NCBI GenBank assembly: GCA_021162265.1
Contig: JAGGZA010000083.1
Location: 1 to 8,189, forward strand
DNA length: 8,189 nucleotides
Direction: 5' to 3'
Source: Candidatus Aerophobota bacterium
GTDB taxonomy: Bacteria; Aerophobota; Aerophobia; Aerophobales; B3-G15
Below the pieces are notes generated by a model. It was not told the DNA's origin and ran no database searches. It saw only the letters and a program-made list of their open reading frames with translations. A program made the translations under genes and the position numbers. Positions within the stretch are counted from its first letter, which is position 1. Each line of letters starts with the position of its first letter. Positions 4,311 to 8,189 of this stretch are shown here, one piece after another.

Positions 4311-6486
4311 TATTTTCCCTTGCTTTTTTAGCTAACCTTTCAGCAAGTTTTGTGTATCTTTTAATTGCCTTATTGTTTTTTATTGCAATAAAAAGAGCTT
4401 TTTTCTCCCCCACGAGGATAGCTAACTTTTTAGCTCTGGTTAAAGCAGTATAAAGGAGATTTCTCTGTAGCATAATATAATGGGAGATTATAATTGGCAT
4501 AATAATAGCAGGGTACTCTGAACCCTGGGATTTGTGCACGCTTACAGCATAGGATAAGGTAAGCTGATTTAATTCCTGTCCCCGGTATACTGCACTTTTT
4601 TCTGGAAACCTTACTAAAATTTCCTCTTTTCCTGAGTTTACCTGCTCTATTATTCCTATGTCTCCATTAAACACCTCCTTCTCGTAATTATTTTTAAGTT
4701 GCATTACTTTATCTCCCACTCTAAATACAGTTTGTCCTCTTAGAAGGAAATGTCCTTTTGGGTTTAAGATTTTTTGAAGGATTTTGTTTAACCTGGTGAC
4801 GCCTGCTTTTCCTTTGTAAAGCGGAGATATAACCTGAATTTCAGAAAAGGGGTCAAATCCAAACTTTTCAGGGATTTCTTTGCAGTAAAGGTTTACTACC
4901 TTTTCTTCCGCTTTTTCAGGATTGGTCTCTTCCAGGAAATAAAAGTCCCTTTCCTCAACATTATTTAAATTGTTTTGCAAAGAAGAAAAATATGGGAGGT
5001 ATGGGAATTTTCCATTATTTATGCGGTGGGCATTAACCACTATGAGACTTTTTTTAGCCTGACGAAAGATCTCCTCCAGCTTTACAACACTTACAACTCC
5101 AGACTGGATAATATCCTGCAATAAATTACCCGGTCCAACAGCAGGCAGCTGGTCTGCGTCTCCCACGAGAATAAGCCTGCAGGATGAAGGGAGTGCCTTA
5201 AGTAATGCTCTCATAAGTGTAATATCTACCATCGATACCTCATCAATTACCAAAAGGTCCACTCTTAACCTGTTTTTTTCATTTTTGATGAATCCCTGAC
5301 CCGGGACAAAACCTAAAAGGCGGTGGATAGTGGATGCATTTCTTTCGGTAGCCTGAGATAACCTTTTAGCTGCTCTTCCTGTAGGAGCTGCCAGGAGAAC
5401 CTTAAATCCAAATTCTTCAAACAGCAAAACTATTGACTTAAGTGTGGTAGTTTTCCCGGTTCCCGGTCCACCTGTGAGAACCATTAATTTTTCCGTAAGG
5501 GCGGTCTTAATTGCCTTTTTCTGACTTAAAGAGAGCTTTATTTTTTGTTTTCCCTCCAGAAGGTTTAAAGTTTTTTCCCATTCTAAGGGTAAGGTATTTT
5601 TTCCATTTTTTAAAAATCTACCGAGTTTATCTGCTACTTCCATTTCAGCCAGATAAAGATCAGGGTGATAAACAGCATTATCTTCTACAACTATCTCTCG
5701 TTTTTCCCGGAGAGAAAGGATGGTTTTTTCTACAAGGGCGCCATCTATCCCAAGGAGTTCTGCAGCTTTTCTTTTAATTTCATCATAAGGGAGGAAGGCA
5801 TGACCCTGGTCTGTACTTTGAATTAGCGTGTGGTAAATACCTGCTTTTATTCGCTGGAAGGAATCTTTTTTTACCCCTATATCTGTGGCTATAGAATCAG
5901 CTTTTTTAAATCCTATACCAAAGATGTCCTGAATTAAGCAGTACGGGTTTTCCTGGATTTTTTGAGGTGCCTCATCTCCATAGGTAGCGTATATTTTGTT
6001 AACGGTTGAAGGACCTATTCCCAGGGAATAAAGGTAAAGCATAACCTGTTTTGTTTTCTTTTGCTTTTCCCAGGCAGAGAGGATGTTTTCTTTCCTTCTG
6101 GAACCTATTCCCTCTACTTCCTCCAATCTATCAGGGTTTTCCTCAATTATCTTTAAGCTATCTTCTCCAAAGTGCTTGACGATTTTTGCGGCTATTCCCG
6201 GTCCAATTTTCTCTATTATTCCACTCCCAAGATACCTTTCTATTCCTTTTCTGGTAGCAGGCTGGATTTTTATATAGCTTTTAACTTTAAATTGTTTGCC
6301 ATACCTGGGGTGGGTTGACCATTCACCTTTAATTTCCAGCAGTATACCCGGGCAGGGATTAACAATATTTCCCACTATGGTAAAGGTTTTATCTTCATTT
6401 TCAGAAAGAGAACATCTTGCTACAAGATAGTTATTTTCCTCATTGTAATAAATTATTTTTTCCAAAGTAGCTTTCATGCTAACCAT
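4297..6486 (-). CDS. recD2: RecD2-type SF1B ATP-dependent DNA helicase
   Basis: From the ATG at 6486 the protein has 729 residues, typical for RecD2 (a 5'-3' helicase of repair and replication-fork maintenance, found where RecBC is absent or in addition to AddAB). Order: OB-like N-terminal domain (1-75), helix-hairpin-helix repeats (~88-210, with GSGIIEKIGPGIAAKIVKHF and VEGIGSRRKENI), then the helicase core. Motifs: Walker A GGPGTGKT (339-346), motif Ia APTGRAAKRL (367-376), DEVSMVD (415-421), GDADQLPAVGPGN (442-454), EIFRQA (472-477), SYAVSVHKSQGSEYP (645-659), LLYTALTRAKK (677-687). All look intact. An in-frame TTG at 6522 would add 12 residues and overlap the upstream kinase by 23 nt. I prefer the ATG because AAGG (6498-6495) lies 8 nt before it and homology begins at MKATLEKIIYYNEEN. 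It follows the kinase by 13 nt, so they are probably co-transcribed. Confidence 0.93.
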   Translation of the reverse strand: MVSMKATLEKIIYYNEENNYLVARCSLSENEDKTFTIVGNIVNPCPGILLEIKGEWSTHPRYGKQFKVKSYIKIQPATRKGIERYLGSGIIEKIGPGIAAKIVKHFGEDSLKIIEENPDRLEEVEGIGSRRKENILSAWEKQKKTKQVMLYLYSLGIGPSTVNKIYATYGDEAPQKIQENPYCLIQDIFGIGFKKADSIATDIGVKKDSFQRIKAGIYHTLIQSTDQGHAFLPYDEIKRKAAELLGIDGALVEKTILSLREKREIVVEDNAVYHPDLYLAEMEVADKLGRFLKNGKNTLPLEWEKTLNLLEGKQKIKLSLSQKKAIKTALTEKLMVLTGGPGTGKTTTLKSIVLLFEEFGFKVLLAAPTGRAAKRLSQATERNASTIHRLLGFVPGQGFIKNEKNRLRVDLLVIDEVSMVDITLMRALLKALPSSCRLILVGDADQLPAVGPGNLLQDIIQSGVVSVVKLEEIFRQAKKSLIVVNAHRINNGKFPYLPYFSSLQNNLNNVEERDFYFLEETNPEKAEEKVVNLYCKEIPEKFGFDPFSEIQVISPLYKGKAGVTRLNKILQKILNPKGHFLLRGQTVFRVGDKVMQLKNNYEKEVFNGDIGIIEQVNSGKEEILVRFPEKSAVYRGQELNQLTLSYAVSVHKSQGSEYPAIIMPIIISHYIMLQRNLLYTALTRAKKLAILVGEKKALFIAIKNNKAIKRYTKLAERLAKKARENIDIR

Positions 6487-6499
6487 ATTATTTGCCTTT

Positions 6500-7969
6500 T
6501 TATTCAGAAAAGTATTTCTCAAGACATTGATAAGCCTTTATATGCTTTTGATAAACTATTTTGTATCTTTCCACCTTGTCTTTCTCCGGTAGAATTTGTT
6601 TTTTAATTTTTGGCTGGAACTCCTCAAGACTTTTAATTTTCCTCTGGGCAAAAAGGGCTATGATTACTGCTCCCATACTTGCTGCCTCTTTTTCATACAT
6701 AACGTTAATTGGCATATTAAAAAGATTTGCCTGTATTTTTAGCCAGAGCTCGCTTCTTGTATAACCACCATTTGCCATTATCAGAGGGTTCCCCTCAATA
6801 AGAGGCTCAAAGGTTTGCATTATGGCTTTCATTCTACACATAACTCCCTCCATAATACTGCGAATTATGTCTCTTTTTTGATGACGAAGGGCAAGTCCTA
6901 TAAAGCATCCTCTCATGTCTGGGTTCCAGTTGGGAGCTCTCTCTCCTGTGAGAAAGGGCAAGAAAATTAAATCGTTTGCTCCTGGAGGAGATTTCTGTGC
7001 TTCTCTTTCAAGTATCCGGTAAATATCAATCCCCTTTTCTTTTGCTTCTTTGATCTCCTGCTGACAAAGTTTATCTTTGAACCAGTTAAGGGCAAGTCCC
7101 CCATTATTAATAGCTCCCCCAATTATCCACCAGTTTTTGTAAAGATGATAGCACCAGGTACTTTCTTTTTTGTGCAAAAAGGGCTTTTTTGCAGCTATGC
7201 GTATGGCTCCACTTGAGCCTACAGTTGAAGAAATGCGTTCTTTTTTTAACCCACTTGCAAGGTGACAGAGCACACCATCACCTCCTCCAGGATAGAGGGG
7301 TACATCCTTGAGTTTCTCCAGCCCTTCTATAGATTTTATATGGATTTCTTCCGTTGCCTCTACAGTCTCAGGTAAATTTTCTTTTCTTAAAGATAAAAAA
7401 TCCAGAATCTCCTCATCCCAGCAAAGAGTGTGGATATTAAATAGCCCTGAACCTGAAGCAACAGAGGTATCCTCTATAAGGTTGCCGGTTAGTTTGTATA
7501 AAATGTAGCTTTTAATGGAAATAAATTTTTTTATCCTTTTAAAGAGAGGGTTTTCTTTTAACCAGAGAATTTTTATTGCAGGATATATGGGATGAGGTGG
7601 ACAGCCTGTTTTCTGGTAAAATGACGGAAGATACTTTCTAACCTTTTCTACTTTACCCTTTCCTCGTGTGTCAGTAAAGGGGTAGAGAGGAGTTAAAGGC
7701 TCTCCCTTTTTATCAATTCCCAGAAGGGAATGAAAAACCGATGATAAACTTATTCCCAGGATTTTTCTGTAAGGTACACAAACCTCTTTTAAACAGAGAA
7801 TAAGATTGGAATAAATCTCCTCAGGGTCTTGCTCTGCCTGGTCTTCCCTTTCAGATATCGTTCTGTGTTCACGATAAGAGAAGGACACTTTCTCTAATTC
7901 TGGTGTAAAGGCAATTGCCCTTACTCCAGCAGTACCTATATCTATGCCTATGAATACCTCTTTTTCCAA
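6500..7969 (-). CDS. FGGY-family kinase, gluconokinase-like
   Basis: The protein has 489 residues, a full-length FGGY kinase. The N-terminal phosphate motif is GIDIGTAGVRAIAF (8-21). AEQDPEEIY (45-53), SSVFHSLLGIDKKGEPLTP (76-94) and the TDTRG region (99-103) resemble FGGY gluconokinases, which phosphorylate gluconate to 6-phosphogluconate. The catalytic Asp is probably 231 in GGGDGVLCHLASG. Further motifs are GSSGAIR (251-257), FLTGERAPNWNP (339-350), an intact second FGGY signature GCFIGL...DIIRSIME (354-374), NGGYTRSELW (400-409) and EAASMGAVI (428-436). Xylulokinase is the main alternative; the substrate is not proven. The start is TTG, with AAAAAGGAG (7987-7979) 9 nt upstream. No in-frame ATG exists near it, and the family motif begins 8 residues in. 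It is first in a unit with recD2, with a strong promoter upstream. Confidence 0.87.
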   Translation of the reverse strand: MEKEVFIGIDIGTAGVRAIAFTPELEKVSFSYREHRTISEREDQAEQDPEEIYSNLILCLKEVCVPYRKILGISLSSVFHSLLGIDKKGEPLTPLYPFTDTRGKGKVEKVRKYLPSFYQKTGCPPHPIYPAIKILWLKENPLFKRIKKFISIKSYILYKLTGNLIEDTSVASGSGLFNIHTLCWDEEILDFLSLRKENLPETVEATEEIHIKSIEGLEKLKDVPLYPGGGDGVLCHLASGLKKERISSTVGSSGAIRIAAKKPFLHKKESTWCYHLYKNWWIIGGAINNGGLALNWFKDKLCQQEIKEAKEKGIDIYRILEREAQKSPPGANDLIFLPFLTGERAPNWNPDMRGCFIGLALRHQKRDIIRSIMEGVMCRMKAIMQTFEPLIEGNPLIMANGGYTRSELWLKIQANLFNMPINVMYEKEAASMGAVIIALFAQRKIKSLEEFQPKIKKQILPEKDKVERYKIVYQKHIKAYQCLEKYFSE

Positions 7970-8023
7970 GAATTCATTCTCCTTTTTGTCAAACCTTTTA
8001 TTCTTGAGGTTTTCTAATATAAG

Positions 8024-8052
8024 ATTGTACTTTTACAGAGAGGAAATGTCAA
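8024..8052 (-). promoter_or_regulatory. Sigma-70 promoter of the gluconokinase-like/recD2 unit
   Basis: On the minus strand there is a perfect TTGACA (8052-8047), a 17-bp spacer and TACAAT (8029-8024, 5 of 6). The predicted start is near 8017, giving a ~48-nt leader before the TTG start at 7969. Confidence 0.75.
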
Positions 8053-8189
8053 TGACGCTTTTCAAGGGAAATTGAAGGAGAAGTAAAATGTGATTTTATT
8101 GTGAATGACTATTTTTTTGACAAAAAATATTAGTTTTAGTGAGATACTTCTTTTTTCTTGAGTTATTTTTTGTCTTTTGTTATATAACG
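8053..8189. other. Upstream intergenic region, no gene seen
   Basis: The stretch is very AT-rich, with stops in all frames and no coding potential. It contains two exact small palindromes: TTTTTTG-A-CAAAAAA centred near 8120 and GTTATATAAC at 8179-8188. Either could be a regulator site, but palindromes of this kind are also common by chance in such AT-rich DNA. Confidence 0.4.

Noticed and set aside
7975..7977. ATG just upstream of the TTG start of the second kinase
   Set aside because: It is out of frame with the kinase and only one base from the GGAG, too close to be used. Its frame does not give a kinase protein.
7987..7992. Extra minus-strand TTGACA close to the second kinase start
   Set aside because: A -10 at normal spacing would fall at or inside the start of the coding sequence, and no TATAAT-like hexamer is there. 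The box at 8047-8052 fits much better.
8086..8099. Plus-strand ribosome-site-like GAAGGAG followed by ATG near 8098
   Set aside because: The ATG is followed directly by TGA, and the next start (GTG) yields only ~10 codons.
8117..8145. Plus-strand promoter with TTGACA at 8117-8122
   Set aside because: The hexamer at 17 bp spacing (TGAGAT) is poor, and no plus-strand gene follows before the window ends. The TTGACA is part of a T/A palindrome.

Overview
This 8.2 kb window is visibly AT-rich bacterial DNA. Every intact gene lies on the minus strand. Good Shine-Dalgarno sites, sigma-70-type TTGACA/TATAAT-like promoters and a tRNA gene with an encoded CCA end all point to a bacterium. The gene set (two FGGY sugar kinases, a double [4Fe-4S] DUF362 protein, RecD2, VapBC, an IS21 remnant) fits an anaerobic, low-GC lineage, but I cannot name a phylum from these sequences.

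Layout from the left end: (1) 1-429 has no intact gene. It holds what looks like a decayed small transposable element (about 47-414) with degenerate terminal inverted repeats and a start-less reading frame. (2) 430-1092 is a VapBC toxin-antitoxin pair with a near-ideal promoter and a palindromic operator candidate. (3) 1108-1390 is the left end of an IS21-family element: two 23-bp terminal direct repeats, a leader hairpin, and the first ~35 codons of istA cut off at the vapBC promoter. (4) 1427-4075 is a two-gene operon, an FGGY carbohydrate kinase followed by a DUF362 ferredoxin-like protein, with its own promoter at 4119-4146. (5) 4198-4274 is tRNA-Arg(TCT), whose probable promoter begins inside the last codons of recD2. 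(6) 4297-7969 is a second two-gene unit, a gluconokinase-like FGGY kinase followed 13 nt later by the RecD2 helicase. (7) 7970-8189 is its promoter and leader region, without a gene.

Functionally, the window mixes sugar phosphorylation (two kinases with different active-site motifs, so probably different substrates), an iron-sulfur protein of unknown function co-transcribed with one kinase, DNA repair (RecD2), translation (tRNA-Arg) and an accessory patch (IS remnants plus toxin-antitoxin) at 1-1390. I found no clearly new multi-gene system. The most interesting parts are the IS21/vapBC junction with its promoter and operator architecture, the decayed element at the left edge, and the kinase-DUF362 operon.
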